From contig NZ_SSXA01000006.1 in assembly GCF_021698975.1 (NCBI RefSeq), positions 62,001 to 126,000 on the forward strand: a stretch of DNA of 64,000 bases, written 5' to 3'. This DNA comes from Blastococcus sp. KM273128 (lineage in GTDB: Bacteria; Actinomycetota; Actinomycetes; Mycobacteriales; Geodermatophilaceae). The first letter of the stretch is position 1; every line of letters starts with the position of its first letter. Of this stretch, positions 34,520 to 42,980 are shown one piece after another. Made by a program: the position numbers and the translations under genes. The notes beneath the pieces are model-generated. The model was not told the DNA's origin, made no database searches, and saw only the letters and a program-made list of their open reading frames with translations.

Positions 34520-34632
34520 GGTGACCCTCCTTGGTCGTCAGCGGCCAAGCTATCCCGGAGGTGGACGGCGGTCCGGCCCGGGCTGCCGGCGGCGGTGTTC
34601 GAGGAACCCGCCGTCGCGGTACGCAGGGCGGG

Positions 34633-35514
34633 ATGAGCCCTCCGCGCGTGACCGTCGTCGTCGCCACCCGGGACCGGCGGGAGTCCCTGCTGCGGTCGCT
34701 GGCCCACCTCGACGACGGCCGCCACCCGGTGGTCGTCGTCGACAACGGCTCTTCGGACGGCACCGCGGCCGCCGTCCGCGCCCGGCACCCGGCCGTGGCG
34801 GTGGTGGAGCTGCCGGTCAACCGCGGGGCGGTGGCGCGGACCGTGGGGGTGCAGCACGCCAGGACCCCGTTCGTCGCCTTCGCCGACGACGACTCGTGGT
34901 GGGCCGCCGGCGCCCTCGACCGCGCGGCCGACCTGCTCGACGAGCACCCCGGCGTCGCCCTCCTCGCCGGGCAGGTGCGCATGGCCGCCGACGGGTCGGT
35001 CGACCCGGTCACCCGCAAGCACCGGGCCGCCGTCCTGGGACGGGCGCCGGGGACGCCGGGACCCGACGTGCTGAGCTACCCCGCGTTCGCGACGGTGGTC
35101 CGGCGCGAGGCGTACCTCTCGGTCGGCGGGTTCTCCCCGCTGCTGTTCTTCGCCGGCGAGGAGCACCTGCTCGCACTGGACCTGGCGGCCGCCGGCTGGC
35201 AGCAGAGCTTCGCCGAGGACGTCGTCGCCTGGCACGACCCGGCCGGCCCGCCGACCCTCTCGCCGCGGCGCTGGGCGTTGCAGACCCGCAACGACCTGCT
35301 GGTCGACTGGCTGCGCCGGCCGCTCCCGGTGGCGCTGGCCGCCACCGCCCGGCTGGCCGGACGGGCTCCGTCGGACGCGGCCGCGCGGACGGCGCTGCGG
35401 GGCTGGGCCCGCCGGCTGCCCGCCGCGCTGCGGCAGCGGCGGCTGGTCCCCGCGGAGGTGGAGCGGCGGTTCGCCCTGGCGCAGCGCCCGCTCAGCGACC
35501 CAGCTGCGCGGTGA
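34633..35514 (+). CDS. Family 2 glycosyltransferase
   Basis: A 293-residue GT-A fold enzyme: VTVVVATRDRRESLLRSLAHL (nucleotide-sugar strand), VVVDNGSSDGTAA, VAFADDDSWWAAGAL with the DxD-like metal site, and an acceptor-side GEEHLLALDLAAAGW. Rhamnosyl or galactosyl transfer to cell-surface glycans is likely for the type, but donor and acceptor are unknown. ATG 34633 follows GGGCGGG. The gene overlaps the convergent pyruvyltransferase-like gene by 23 bp; together they suggest exopolysaccharide decoration. Confidence 0.82.
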   Translation: MSPPRVTVVVATRDRRESLLRSLAHLDDGRHPVVVVDNGSSDGTAAAVRARHPAVAVVELPVNRGAVARTVGVQHARTPFVAFADDDSWWAAGALDRAADLLDEHPGVALLAGQVRMAADGSVDPVTRKHRAAVLGRAPGTPGPDVLSYPAFATVVRREAYLSVGGFSPLLFFAGEEHLLALDLAAAGWQQSFAEDVVAWHDPAGPPTLSPRRWALQTRNDLLVDWLRRPLPVALAATARLAGRAPSDAAARTALRGWARRLPAALRQRRLVPAEVERRFALAQRPLSDPAAR

Positions 35515-36370
35515 ACCAGCGCCGCGCCTCGTCGGTCCCGGCCTCCCCGCGGCTCCGGGAGCGCCCGACCGCCCCCGCCAGCTCACCGGACAGGCAGCGG
35601 GACAGCGCCGCGTCGAGCGCCTCGGCGGTGACCTCGTCGGCGTCCAGGAGCAGGGGCCAGTCCAGCGCGCGGGCCTGGCCGGCCACCTTGGCCCCGCCGG
35701 CAATCGGGTCGCAGGCGATGACCGGGCGGTCGTTCTTGAGCCCCAGCACGAGCCCGTGCAGCCGCATGCTGACCACGACGTCGCACCGCTGGAGGAGGGC
35801 CTCCACCTGCGCCGGCCGGCGGGGGTGCGGCTTCTCGTACAGATCGGTGTCGACCGGGAACCACGGCAGGGCCCGGGAGGCGAGCCACTCCTCGATGACA
35901 CCGCGCACGCGGTCGGCCCGGCTGCGGTCGCCGTACTCCCCCTGCAGCGGGGCGAACGCGACGGCGACGACGGGGGCCTCCGCCGCGGAGCCCTCGATCG
36001 CGAGGTCCGGCCGGGTCACGCCGGGGGCATCCCGCTCCCAGACCTCGTCGAACATCGCCCGGCCGGCGGCGTCGACGACGGAGACGTTCACCGCCCAGCG
36101 CTGCGCTGCCGCGAACGCGGACGTGAGGTCACGCAGGCCGGGTAGGTCGCCGACCGGCCCGGTGGTGAAGACCAGGTGCGTGTAGCCGGCCGGGTCGACG
36201 TCGCGCCAGTGCACCCCCCGCTCCAGGTACGGGGCCCAGGCGACGTCGTGGTCGATGCCCAGGTCGGTCAGCCAACCGGTCACCGCCTCCGCCCCCAGCT
36301 CGTCGCCGACTGTGGCGATCACCTCGTCGAAGCTGAACCACCCGGCCACGAGAACACGCACGACCTCCAC
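35492..36370 (-). CDS. Polysaccharide pyruvyl transferase family protein
   Basis: A 292-residue protein of the CsaB/PssM-like pyruvyl transferase family, which moves a pyruvyl group from PEP to a sugar. It starts VRVLVAGWFSFDEVIATVGDE and ends with the family hallmark VVSMRLHGLVLGLKNDRPVIA with the conserved R-x-H. The start is uncertain: GTG 36370 is used, while GTG 36361 lies too close to a GGAGG. It is convergent and overlapping with the glycosyltransferase gene, consistent with a surface polysaccharide role. Confidence 0.75.
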   Translation of the reverse strand: MEVVRVLVAGWFSFDEVIATVGDELGAEAVTGWLTDLGIDHDVAWAPYLERGVHWRDVDPAGYTHLVFTTGPVGDLPGLRDLTSAFAAAQRWAVNVSVVDAAGRAMFDEVWERDAPGVTRPDLAIEGSAAEAPVVAVAFAPLQGEYGDRSRADRVRGVIEEWLASRALPWFPVDTDLYEKPHPRRPAQVEALLQRCDVVVSMRLHGLVLGLKNDRPVIACDPIAGGAKVAGQARALDWPLLLDADEVTAEALDAALSRCLSGELAGAVGRSRSRGEAGTDEARRWFTAQLGR

Positions 36371-36462
36371 CCTGGCAGCCGGGTGCGCCCGGGGCATCCG
36401 CTGGGAAGGAGATCCGCGTCCCACGGGTTGGAGCGGTCACCGCCGACCCACGAGGAGACGCC

Positions 36463-36972
36463 GTGAGCACCACCGACCAGGACCGCGACCTGCCCGCCCT
36501 CGAGGCCGAGCGCGACCGGATCAGGGCCGCGCACCTGCGGCCGCCGGGCACCCGGCCGGCCTCCACCGCACGGGGGCTGCACCACACCGCGCTGATCAGC
36601 AGCGACGTCGAGCGCACGGTGCGCTTCTACCAGGACGTCCTCGGGTTCCCGCTCACCGAGCTGATCGAGAACCGCGACTACCCGGGTTCCTCGCACTTCT
36701 TCTTCGACATCGGCAACGGCAACCTGCTGGCGTTCTTCGACTTCCCCGGCCTGGACGTCGGGCCGTACGCGGAGGTGCTCGGCGGGCTGCACCACATGGC
36801 GATCAGCGTGGACCCGCAGCGCTGGGAGGAGCTGGTCGGGCGGCTCACCGAGGCCGGTGTCGAGCACGAGGTGCACAGCGGGGTCTCGGTCTACTTCCGC
36901 GACCCCGACGGCGCCCGCATCGAGCTCATCGCCGACCCGCTCGGCGAGATGTACGGCACCAAGGTCCTGTGA
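36463..36972 (+). CDS. VOC-superfamily (glyoxalase/dioxygenase-like) protein
   Basis: A 169-residue vicinal-oxygen-chelate protein. The first metal histidine is in GLHHTALISSDVERTVRFYQD, a second in GGLHHMAISVD, and the glutamate in DPDGARIELIADPLGEM. An extra N-terminal helix of 35 residues precedes the barrel. The full set of ligands suggests an active lyase or dioxygenase, but the substrate is unknown. GTG 36463 has a GAGGAG ribosome binding site. A strong hairpin follows the stop. Confidence 0.82.
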   Translation: MSTTDQDRDLPALEAERDRIRAAHLRPPGTRPASTARGLHHTALISSDVERTVRFYQDVLGFPLTELIENRDYPGSSHFFFDIGNGNLLAFFDFPGLDVGPYAEVLGGLHHMAISVDPQRWEELVGRLTEAGVEHEVHSGVSVYFRDPDGARIELIADPLGEMYGTKVL

Positions 36973-36973
36973 A

Positions 36974-37027
36974 AGAGGACCCCGTCCCCCGCCCTGGCAT
37001 GCGGAGGGTGGGAGGACGGGGTCCTCT
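36974..37027. terminator. Hairpin between the VOC gene and GNAT gene (family A stem)
   Basis: AGAGGACCCCGTCC (36974-36987) and its exact complement GGACGGGGTCCTCT (37014-37027) enclose a 26-base loop that itself partly pairs. The left arm equals the start of the family A repeat at 5638. It separates two convergent genes. Confidence 0.75.
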
Positions 37028-37028
37028 C

Positions 37029-37319
37029 TCAGCGGTCCCGGTCGACGACCAGGTCGCCGTAGTCCGGGTGCCGCTCGATCCAGCCGGCGACGAAGGAGCA
37101 GCGCGGCACCACGGACCCGCCGCGGGACCGCACCTCGTCGAGGGCGGCGCGGACCAGGGTGCTGCCCAGCCCTGACTGCCCGGCGTCGGGGTCGATCTCG
37201 GTGTGGGTGAACACGACGGTGTCGCCGCGGCGTTCGTAGGCGGCCAGCCCCAGCACGCGGTCGCCGTCGCGGATCTCGAACCGGTCGGCCTCGGGGACGT
37301 CGATGACGGTGGTCTCCAT
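37029..37319 (-). CDS. GNAT-like N-acetyltransferase (YjdJ/Gcn5-related small type)
   Basis: A 96-residue minimal Gcn5-related domain of the YjdJ type: FEIRDGDRVLGLAAYERRG, TEIDPDAGQSGLGSTLVRAAL with the acetyl-CoA loop, and VVPRCSFVAGWIERHPDYGDL as the C-terminal signature. These lack the N-terminal half of normal GNATs and their substrate is unknown. ATG 37319 is the first start. It lies 8 bp downstream of the ferredoxin gene on the same strand. Confidence 0.85.
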   Translation of the reverse strand: METTVIDVPEADRFEIRDGDRVLGLAAYERRGDTVVFTHTEIDPDAGQSGLGSTLVRAALDEVRSRGGSVVPRCSFVAGWIERHPDYGDLVVDRDR

Positions 37320-37327
37320 GCCCGCGG

Positions 37328-37546
37328 TCAACCCGCCGCGGGAGCCGGCTGTTCCGCCACCAGCTGCAGCGCGCGGGTGGGGCACTGCCGGACCGCCTCC
37401 TCGGCGTCGCGCAGCTCCGCGCCCTCGGGGTGCGGGCGCAGCACCAGCACGGTCCCCTCGTCGCCCACCTCGAACAGGTCCGGCGCCAGGGCCTCGCAGG
37501 CCCCGGCCCCCACGCAGCGCTCCAGATCGGCCTCCAGGCGGCTCAC
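37328..37546 (-). CDS. Ferredoxin, P450-partner type
   Basis: A 72-residue small ferredoxin. Cysteines lie in RCVGAGACEALAPDLF and RQCPTRAL, the C-x5-C...C-P pattern of [3Fe-4S] (or modified [4Fe-4S]) ferredoxins that donate electrons to actinobacterial P450s. GTG 37546 overlaps the stop of the P450 gene by 4 bp, so the pair is co-translated and this is very likely its redox partner. A reductase is not nearby. Confidence 0.9.
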   Translation of the reverse strand: MSRLEADLERCVGAGACEALAPDLFEVGDEGTVLVLRPHPEGAELRDAEEAVRQCPTRALQLVAEQPAPAAG

Positions 37547-38859
37547 CGGCTGTCCGCCAGCCGGGCGGGCAGCCGCTTGAGCCCGTTGACGAAGGAGGAC
37601 CGCAGCCGGGCGGGCGGGCCGGTGATCTCCAGGTCGGGCAGCTGCTCGAAGACCCGCGCGAAGGTGACCGCCAGCTCACGCCGGGCCAGGTGCGCACCCA
37701 GGCAGAAGTGCGGCCCCTTGGAACCGAAGCCGACGTGCGGGTTGGGGTCGCGGCCGAGGTCGAAGCGGTGCGGGTCGGGGAACACCGCGGGGTCGCGGTT
37801 CGCGGCGGCGTAGAAGAGCAGGAACTTGTCCCCCGCGGCGAACGGGTAGCCGTTCAGCTCGCCGTCGCGGGTGGCGGTGCGGCGCATCCAGGTGACCGGG
37901 CTGGTCCACCGCACGATCTCCTCGACCGCCGTGCGGGTGAGCCCCGGGTCGGCGACCCAGCGGGCCCGCTCGTCGGGGTGCTCCTGCAGCGCGAGCAGCC
38001 CCTGGGAGATCGCGTTGCGGGTGGTCTCGTTGCCCGCCACCAGCAGCAGGATGAAGAACGAGGCGATCTCCTGGTGGGTGAGCTTCTCGCCCTCGACCTC
38101 GGTGGTCACCAGCGCCGTGGTCAGGTCATCGGTCGGCTGCTCCAGCCGCTCGGCGGCCAGCCGCTCCATCAGCCCGGCCAGCTCGATGCCCGCCATGAGC
38201 ACCCCGGTGAGCGGGTCCTCCTCGTCCTCGACGAGCTCCGGGTCGCCGCCGGACAGGATGACGTTCGACTTGGCCAGCACCATCGCCCGGTCCTGCTCCG
38301 GGACGCCCATCATGTCGCAGATGACCCGCAGCGGGATGGGCGCGGCGAGGTCGGCGACGACGTCGAAGGTGCCGTCCCCCTCCGCGGCCTTCCGCCGCAC
38401 CGCGGCCAGCACGTCGTCGACCACGACCCCCACCGAGTCGACCACCCGCTCCAGCATCCGTGGCGTGAACGTCTTGGCGACGATGCGGCGGATCTTCGCG
38501 TGCCGCGGGTCGTCCATGCTGATCAGCGAGCCGTAGAACTCGTTGAGGTCGGCGGGGATGTCCTGGATGGAGACGGCCCCCTCCCCCGAGCAGAACACGG
38601 CGGGCTGGGAGCTGATCGCCTCCAGGTCGGCGTAGCGGGTGACCGCGTGGTAGCCGGGCCCGGTCGGCAGGTTGGGGATCTCCGGCTCGGCGAAGAACGC
38701 GAACGGCCGCTCGGCGCGGAGCCGGTCGAAGACGGCGTGCCGCTCGGCCGGCGGGCGCGACCAGAAGTCGCGGTCGGACAGGTCGATGCCGAGGTCGGCA
38801 GCGCCCGCCTTGCGCGGCTGCGGGACGGTTCCGGGTGCTGGTGCGGCGTCGACGGACAC
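37543..38859 (-). CDS. Cytochrome P450, CYP124-like (branched-lipid omega-hydroxylase type)
   Basis: A 438-residue P450. The I-helix oxygen motif is LLVAGNETTRN, the ExxR is in AVEEIVRW, and the heme cysteine is in GFGSKGPHFCLGAHLARRE. Segments EFYGSLISMDDPRHAKIRRI, IASFFILLLVAGNETTRNAI and FVNGLKRLP are close to mycobacterial CYP124, which omega-hydroxylates methyl-branched lipids and sterol side chains; that activity is inferred. GTG 38859 follows GGGAGGA at 6 bp. A ferredoxin gene overlaps its stop. Confidence 0.88.
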   Translation of the reverse strand: MSVDAAPAPGTVPQPRKAGAADLGIDLSDRDFWSRPPAERHAVFDRLRAERPFAFFAEPEIPNLPTGPGYHAVTRYADLEAISSQPAVFCSGEGAVSIQDIPADLNEFYGSLISMDDPRHAKIRRIVAKTFTPRMLERVVDSVGVVVDDVLAAVRRKAAEGDGTFDVVADLAAPIPLRVICDMMGVPEQDRAMVLAKSNVILSGGDPELVEDEEDPLTGVLMAGIELAGLMERLAAERLEQPTDDLTTALVTTEVEGEKLTHQEIASFFILLLVAGNETTRNAISQGLLALQEHPDERARWVADPGLTRTAVEEIVRWTSPVTWMRRTATRDGELNGYPFAAGDKFLLFYAAANRDPAVFPDPHRFDLGRDPNPHVGFGSKGPHFCLGAHLARRELAVTFARVFEQLPDLEITGPPARLRSSFVNGLKRLPARLADSR

Positions 38860-38953
38860 GAGAGGTCCTCCCTGGGCGGCGGTCGTGCTCCGCACGCTAG
38901 AGAGAATCGGGGTGACACACAACACACCCCGCACGCCACCGGCCCGTGCATGC

Positions 38954-38990
38954 ACGGAGGCCCGGCCACCTGCGGTGACCGGGCCTCCGT
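38954..38990 (-). terminator. Hairpin after tRNA-fMet
   Basis: Twelve-base arms (38954-38965 and 38979-38990) are exact inverted repeats, starting 2 bp after the encoded CCA end. Confidence 0.75.
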
Positions 38991-38992
38991 CG

Positions 38993-39069
38993 TGGTAGCG
39001 GGGACAGGATTCGAACCTGCGACCTCTGGGTTATGAGCCCAGCGAGCTACCGAGCTGCTCCACCCCGCG
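38993..39069 (-). tRNA. Initiator tRNA-Met (anticodon CAT)
   Basis: The minus strand gives a 77-nt cloverleaf: acceptor CGCGGGG with CCCCGC, D-arm GAGC/GCTC, anticodon loop CTCATAA between CTGGG and CCCAG, and TTCGAAT T-loop. The 1-72 pair is mismatched and three G-C pairs flank the anticodon loop, the marks of an initiator tRNA. The CCA end is encoded. Confidence 0.95.
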
Positions 39070-39184
39070 TCGGTGCATCCCAGGGTACACGCCCCGGGGC
39101 GAGCGGCGTCCAGCCGGTCCCCGACCGCGCGCGGAGCACTCGGCCACCCCGACACTGTTCCCAGCCGCTCTCCCAGGAGGTCAC

Positions 39185-39724
39185 GTGTCCCATCCCCCCG
39201 CCCGCCTGCGCAACGTCGACCTGCTGACCGTCTACCTCAACGACCACCTGGCCGCCTCGGTCGGGGGCATCCAGCTGGTGCAACGGATGATCGGGGTACA
39301 CCGCGGCACGCCGTACGAGCCTCCGCTCCAGCAGCTGCTGGCCGAGCTGCACGAGGAGAACGCCGCGCTCCGCGCGATCCTGCACGACCTGGGACTCCCC
39401 GAGCAGCGGTACAAGCAGGCTGCCCTCTGGGTGGGCGAGAAGGTCTCGCGGCTGAAGCTCAACGGCCGCCTGCTCGCCCGCTCGCCGCTGAGCGACCTGG
39501 TGGAGTTCGAGTTCCTCGCCTCCGCGGTCCGCGCCAAGCGCAGCGGCTTCGAGAGCCTGCGCGAAGTCGCCGACGCCGACCACCGCCTGGACGCCGACCG
39601 GCTCGACCAGCTCGTCGAGCAGGCGAACCGGCAGCACGCCTGGCTGACCGAGACGCGGCGCGAGGTCGCCGCGCGGTTGTTCGGCGGGAACGCCCACGCC
39701 CCTGACGCTGCCGCCGGCGACTGA
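39185..39724 (+). CDS. Hypothetical helical protein
   Basis: A 179-residue soluble, almost entirely alpha-helical protein that I cannot assign. Helices include LLTVYLNDHLAASVGGIQLV, LLAELHEENAALRAILHDL, FEFLASAVRAKRSGFESLRE and DRLDQLVEQANRQHAWL. The length and the spread of histidines and glutamates recall a four-helix ferritin-like bundle, but I see no definite E-x2-H metal pair, so this remains a guess. GTG 39185 has a GGAGG ribosome binding site. A hairpin follows the stop. Confidence 0.7.
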   Translation: MSHPPARLRNVDLLTVYLNDHLAASVGGIQLVQRMIGVHRGTPYEPPLQQLLAELHEENAALRAILHDLGLPEQRYKQAALWVGEKVSRLKLNGRLLARSPLSDLVEFEFLASAVRAKRSGFESLREVADADHRLDADRLDQLVEQANRQHAWLTETRREVAARLFGGNAHAPDAAAGD

Positions 39725-39738
39725 ACCTCCCCGCTCCC

Positions 39739-39767
39739 TGCCCGGCGACCCCGTCGATCGCCGGGCA
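39739..39767 (+). terminator. Hairpin after the helical hypothetical gene
   Basis: Ten-base exact arms (39739-39748 and 39758-39767) around a 9-base loop, 15 bp after the stop. Confidence 0.65.
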
Positions 39768-39879
39768 CGGGGTTTGCAGCCCGCGCCCGGCGAACACACC
39801 GATGGCGATGCGAGGCGCCGAGGGGAGCGCTGCACCCACACGGCGCGGCCGGGCCGCGCCCACCACGGGAGGAGCTGCC

Positions 39880-40905
39880 GTGCGCGGAACGGACGGAGCC
39901 AGGAACGGTCGGGTCGTCGTCGTGACCGGGGCGAGCGGCGGGATCGGCCGCGCCACCGCGGCCGCCTTCGCCCGCAGAGGCGACCGGGTCGCCCTGCTGG
40001 CCCGGGGCGAGAAAGGCCTGGCCGGGGCCGCCGCGGACGTCCGGGACGCCGGTGGTACCCCGCTGGTGGTCCCGGTGGACGTCGCCGACGCGGCGGCCGT
40101 CGAGGCGGCGGCGGACCGGGTGGAGCAGGAGCTCGGGCCGATCGACGTCTGGTGCAACGTCGCCTTCAGCACGGTGTTCGCGCCGTTCGAGCAGATCACC
40201 GCCGAGGAGTGGGAGCGCGTCACCCGGGTCACCTACCTGGGGTTCGTGCACGGCACCATGTCGGCGCTGCGGCGGATGAAGCCGCGGGACCGGGGCGTGA
40301 TCGTGCAGACCGGCTCTGCGCTCGCCTACCGCGGCATCCCCCTGCAGAGCGTCTACTGCGGGGCCAAGCACGCCATCAAGGGCTTCACCGAGTCGCTGCT
40401 GACCGAGCTGCGGCACGACGGCAGCAACGTGCGCATCACGATGGTCAACCTGCCCGGGGTGAACACCCCGCAGTTCGACTGGGTGCTCAACAAGCTGCCC
40501 GAACGGCCGCAGCCGGTCCCCCCGATCTACCCGGTCGACCTGATGGCCCGGGCGCTCGTGCACGCGAGCGAGCACCCCCGGCGCCGCGCGTGGTGGGTCG
40601 GCAACCCGACCGTCTGGACGATCGTCGGCAACAAGGTCTGGCCGCAGTTCATGGACTGGTACCTCGCCCGGAACGGGTACGAGGGGCAGCAGCGCGGCGA
40701 GCCCGCGTCACCGAGCGACCCCGTCAACCTCTGGGAACCGGCCGACGGGCCCGAGGGGCGCGACTTCGGGGCCCGGGGCAGCTTCCGGCACCGGACACGG
40801 GACCGGGACCCGCAGATCTGGGCCTCCCGCAACCACGGAGCCCTTGCCGCGCTCGGCGCCGGGGCGGTCGCCTCGGGGCTGGCTGCCTGGCGCCGGGCGC
40901 GCTGA
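39880..40905 (+). CDS. Short-chain dehydrogenase/reductase
   Basis: A 341-residue SDR with the classical core: VVVVTGASGGIGRATAAAFA (cofactor), the Ser of QTGSALAYRGIPL, and YCGAKHAIKGF with the catalytic Tyr-x3-Lys. An arginine in the first loop suggests NADP(H). An additional C-terminal region of about 90 residues ends in a hydrophobic helix (AALGAGAVASGLAAW), hinting at membrane association. GTG 39880 has an ideal GGGAGGAG site; the frame upstream to 39802 is not conserved. It is convergent with the formate dehydrogenase operon. Confidence 0.85.
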   Translation: MRGTDGARNGRVVVVTGASGGIGRATAAAFARRGDRVALLARGEKGLAGAAADVRDAGGTPLVVPVDVADAAAVEAAADRVEQELGPIDVWCNVAFSTVFAPFEQITAEEWERVTRVTYLGFVHGTMSALRRMKPRDRGVIVQTGSALAYRGIPLQSVYCGAKHAIKGFTESLLTELRHDGSNVRITMVNLPGVNTPQFDWVLNKLPERPQPVPPIYPVDLMARALVHASEHPRRRAWWVGNPTVWTIVGNKVWPQFMDWYLARNGYEGQQRGEPASPSDPVNLWEPADGPEGRDFGARGSFRHRTRDRDPQIWASRNHGALAALGAGAVASGLAAWRRAR

Positions 40906-40911
40906 GGGTCC

Positions 40912-41946
40912 TCAGGACCGGGTGCCGGCGGCCGCGGCGTCCCGCTCGGCCGCCCGGGCCCGCTGCGGCTCGACGGTGTACCTCGGGTCCCTGGCGCTGG
41001 CCATGCCCGCGTCGAAGACGCCGAAGCGGGTGAGCACCGAGCCGGCCGCCAGGAGTGCGCCCCCGAGCAGCGCGGGGACCCGCCGCCGGCCGGCGGCGAG
41101 GGTCAGCGCCGTCCCGGTCACCGTGCAGGCGCGCGCGGCCTGCAGCAGCCGGCCCGCGCGGCCGGTGCGGTACGGCTCGCTCACCAGCCCGTGACCGTGC
41201 TCGATGCGGTGCATGGCCACCAGGTCCACGAGCGCACCCGTGACGGCGACCTGCCGGGCCGGACCCGCCTCCTCCGCGGGGCTGCTGGCGACGGCGATGC
41301 CGCCGCCCGCGGCCATCGCCGAACCGGCGAACGCGAACGGCAGCTCGCGGTGCGCCTCGTGCCAGGACGGCACGGCGGTGTCGGCGAGCAGCGCGGCGGT
41401 GTAGGTCGTCATCGGCCCGCCGAGCGCCGCGGCCCCCAGCCCGGTGAGCAGCCGCAGCCGCGGGAAGCGGCCGAGCAGGTGGGCACCGGCCGTCGCCGTG
41501 GCCAGCGCGCTGAACGGCGCCAGCACCCACGACCCCACCGACAGCGGCGAGGTCGGCTTGAAGACCCGCAGCATGTTGAGGAACCGCGCGGGCCGGCCCA
41601 GGTCGTGGATGAGGAAGCCCACCGACGTGAGCGCTCCGCCTCCCGCGGCCAGGTGCGCCGCCCGGGACAGGGCCGGGCGGCCGGTCAGCTCCGCCATGGT
41701 CCCCAGCAGCGCCGACGTCCCCGCCGCCCCGCCGAGGAAGAGGTACAGCGGCACGTCCGGCGTCTTCCACACCGGCGGCTTGATCACCGGGCGCCCGTAG
41801 TAGGAGGTGAACTCCGCCTCGCCCACCAGCGACTCGCCGGGGCGCGGCGGCCGGCCCCCCGACCGGCGGCGCCGTTCCCGGTCCTGCGCGGGTGGGCCGT
41901 CCGCCCGGCGCCAGCCGGCCCCGGGGAGGCCCTCGGCCGCCGTCAC
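40912..41946 (-). CDS. nrfD: Formate dehydrogenase membrane subunit, NrfD/PsrC family
   Basis: A 344-residue integral membrane protein with about eight helices after a 55-residue arginine-rich cytoplasmic start. SYYGRPVIKPPVWKTPDVPLY and FLIHDLGRPARFLNMLRVFKP are typical of NrfD-like quinone-reducing subunits, where no heme is needed. It should pass electrons from the FdhB iron-sulfur chain to menaquinone. GTG 41946 overlaps the fdhB stop (GTGA). It is the last gene of the fdhA-fdhB-nrfD operon and is convergent with the SDR gene. Confidence 0.85.
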   Translation of the reverse strand: MTAAEGLPGAGWRRADGPPAQDRERRRRSGGRPPRPGESLVGEAEFTSYYGRPVIKPPVWKTPDVPLYLFLGGAAGTSALLGTMAELTGRPALSRAAHLAAGGGALTSVGFLIHDLGRPARFLNMLRVFKPTSPLSVGSWVLAPFSALATATAGAHLLGRFPRLRLLTGLGAAALGGPMTTYTAALLADTAVPSWHEAHRELPFAFAGSAMAAGGGIAVASSPAEEAGPARQVAVTGALVDLVAMHRIEHGHGLVSEPYRTGRAGRLLQAARACTVTGTALTLAAGRRRVPALLGGALLAAGSVLTRFGVFDAGMASARDPRYTVEPQRARAAERDAAAAGTRS

Positions 41947-42980
41947 CGGCGTCGCCCCGCGAAAGCCGAGGCCACCAGCCCGACGACCATCGCCGCGCCG
42001 GCCGCGACGTGCCGCCACATCGACGGCAGGTCGCGCGTGGTCACCACCGGGTCCGGCGGCAAGCCGTAGACCTCCGGTTCGTCCAGCAGGAGGAAGAACG
42101 CACCGGCTCCACCGACGCCGTCGTCCTCGTCGTGCCCGTACAGGCGCGCCCCCTCGACGCCCTTGTCCTGGAGTGCGGCCAGCCGGGCGTCGGCGCGGGC
42201 CCGGAGCTCGTCGAGGTCGCCGAACTGGATGGACTCGGTGGGGCAGGCGCTCGCGCACGCGGGCTGGAGACCGTCGGTCAGCCGGTCGTAGCAGAGGGTG
42301 CACTTGAACACCCGGCCGTCGTCCTGCCGCTGGTCGATCACGCCGTAGGGGCAGGCGGGCACGCAGTACCCGCAGCCGTTGCAGATGTCCTCCTGCACCA
42401 CGACGCTGCCGAACTCGGTGCGGAACAGCGAGCCGGTCGGGCAGACGTCCAGGCAGGCGGCGTGGGTGCAGTGCTTGCAGACGTCGGAGCTCATCAGCCA
42501 CCGGATCTCCCGGTCGCCGGACGACGTCTGCTGCGGCGCGCTCTGCTCCGCCGTCGTCGACGACGCCGGCACCCCGGGGTGGACGACCGGCGGGTCCTCC
42601 AGCGGGCGCTGCCCGCCGGCGCTCCCCGGCGCCCCGACGGTGGGCATCGGCAGGTCGACGGCACGGCTCTGCTCGACGAAGGCGACGTGCCGCCAGCTGT
42701 TGGCGCCCAGCATGCCGGTGTTGTCGTACGACGCCCCGGTCAGGCCGAGCTGGGCCCGGTTCCCCTCGGCGTCGTCCATCGGGAGCGTGTTCCACTCCTT
42801 GCACGCCACCTCGCAGGCCTTGCAGCCGATGCACACCGAGGTGTCGGTGAAGAAGCCGACCCGGGGTGGGTGGTCCTCGCCGTACCCCCGCTCACCGGCG
42901 ACGTCGGGGACCGGCCCGAACAGCCGGTTGCGCGGGTCGTCCCCGGAGAACGCGGTGCTCGCCGAGCTGATCGTCGTCAT
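41943..42980 (-). CDS. fdhB: Formate dehydrogenase iron-sulfur subunit
   Basis: A 345-residue four-cluster ferredoxin subunit of the FdnH/HybA type. Cluster motifs are CIGCKACEVACKEWN, CKHCTHAACLDVCPTG, CNGCGYCVPACPYG and CTLCYDRLTDGLQPACASACP. One C-terminal hydrophobic helix (HVAAGAAMVVGLVASAFAG) anchors it in the membrane. A 50-residue proline- and serine-rich insert lies between the first two cluster motifs. ATG 42980 overlaps the fdhA stop (ATGA). It carries electrons from FdhA to NrfD. Confidence 0.93.
   Translation of the reverse strand: MTTISSASTAFSGDDPRNRLFGPVPDVAGERGYGEDHPPRVGFFTDTSVCIGCKACEVACKEWNTLPMDDAEGNRAQLGLTGASYDNTGMLGANSWRHVAFVEQSRAVDLPMPTVGAPGSAGGQRPLEDPPVVHPGVPASSTTAEQSAPQQTSSGDREIRWLMSSDVCKHCTHAACLDVCPTGSLFRTEFGSVVVQEDICNGCGYCVPACPYGVIDQRQDDGRVFKCTLCYDRLTDGLQPACASACPTESIQFGDLDELRARADARLAALQDKGVEGARLYGHDEDDGVGGAGAFFLLLDEPEVYGLPPDPVVTTRDLPSMWRHVAAGAAMVVGLVASAFAGRRR

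Noticed and set aside
38523-39155. Minus-strand open frame across tRNA-fMet
   Set aside because: It runs through the tRNA and the P450 gene in another frame, with no family resemblance.
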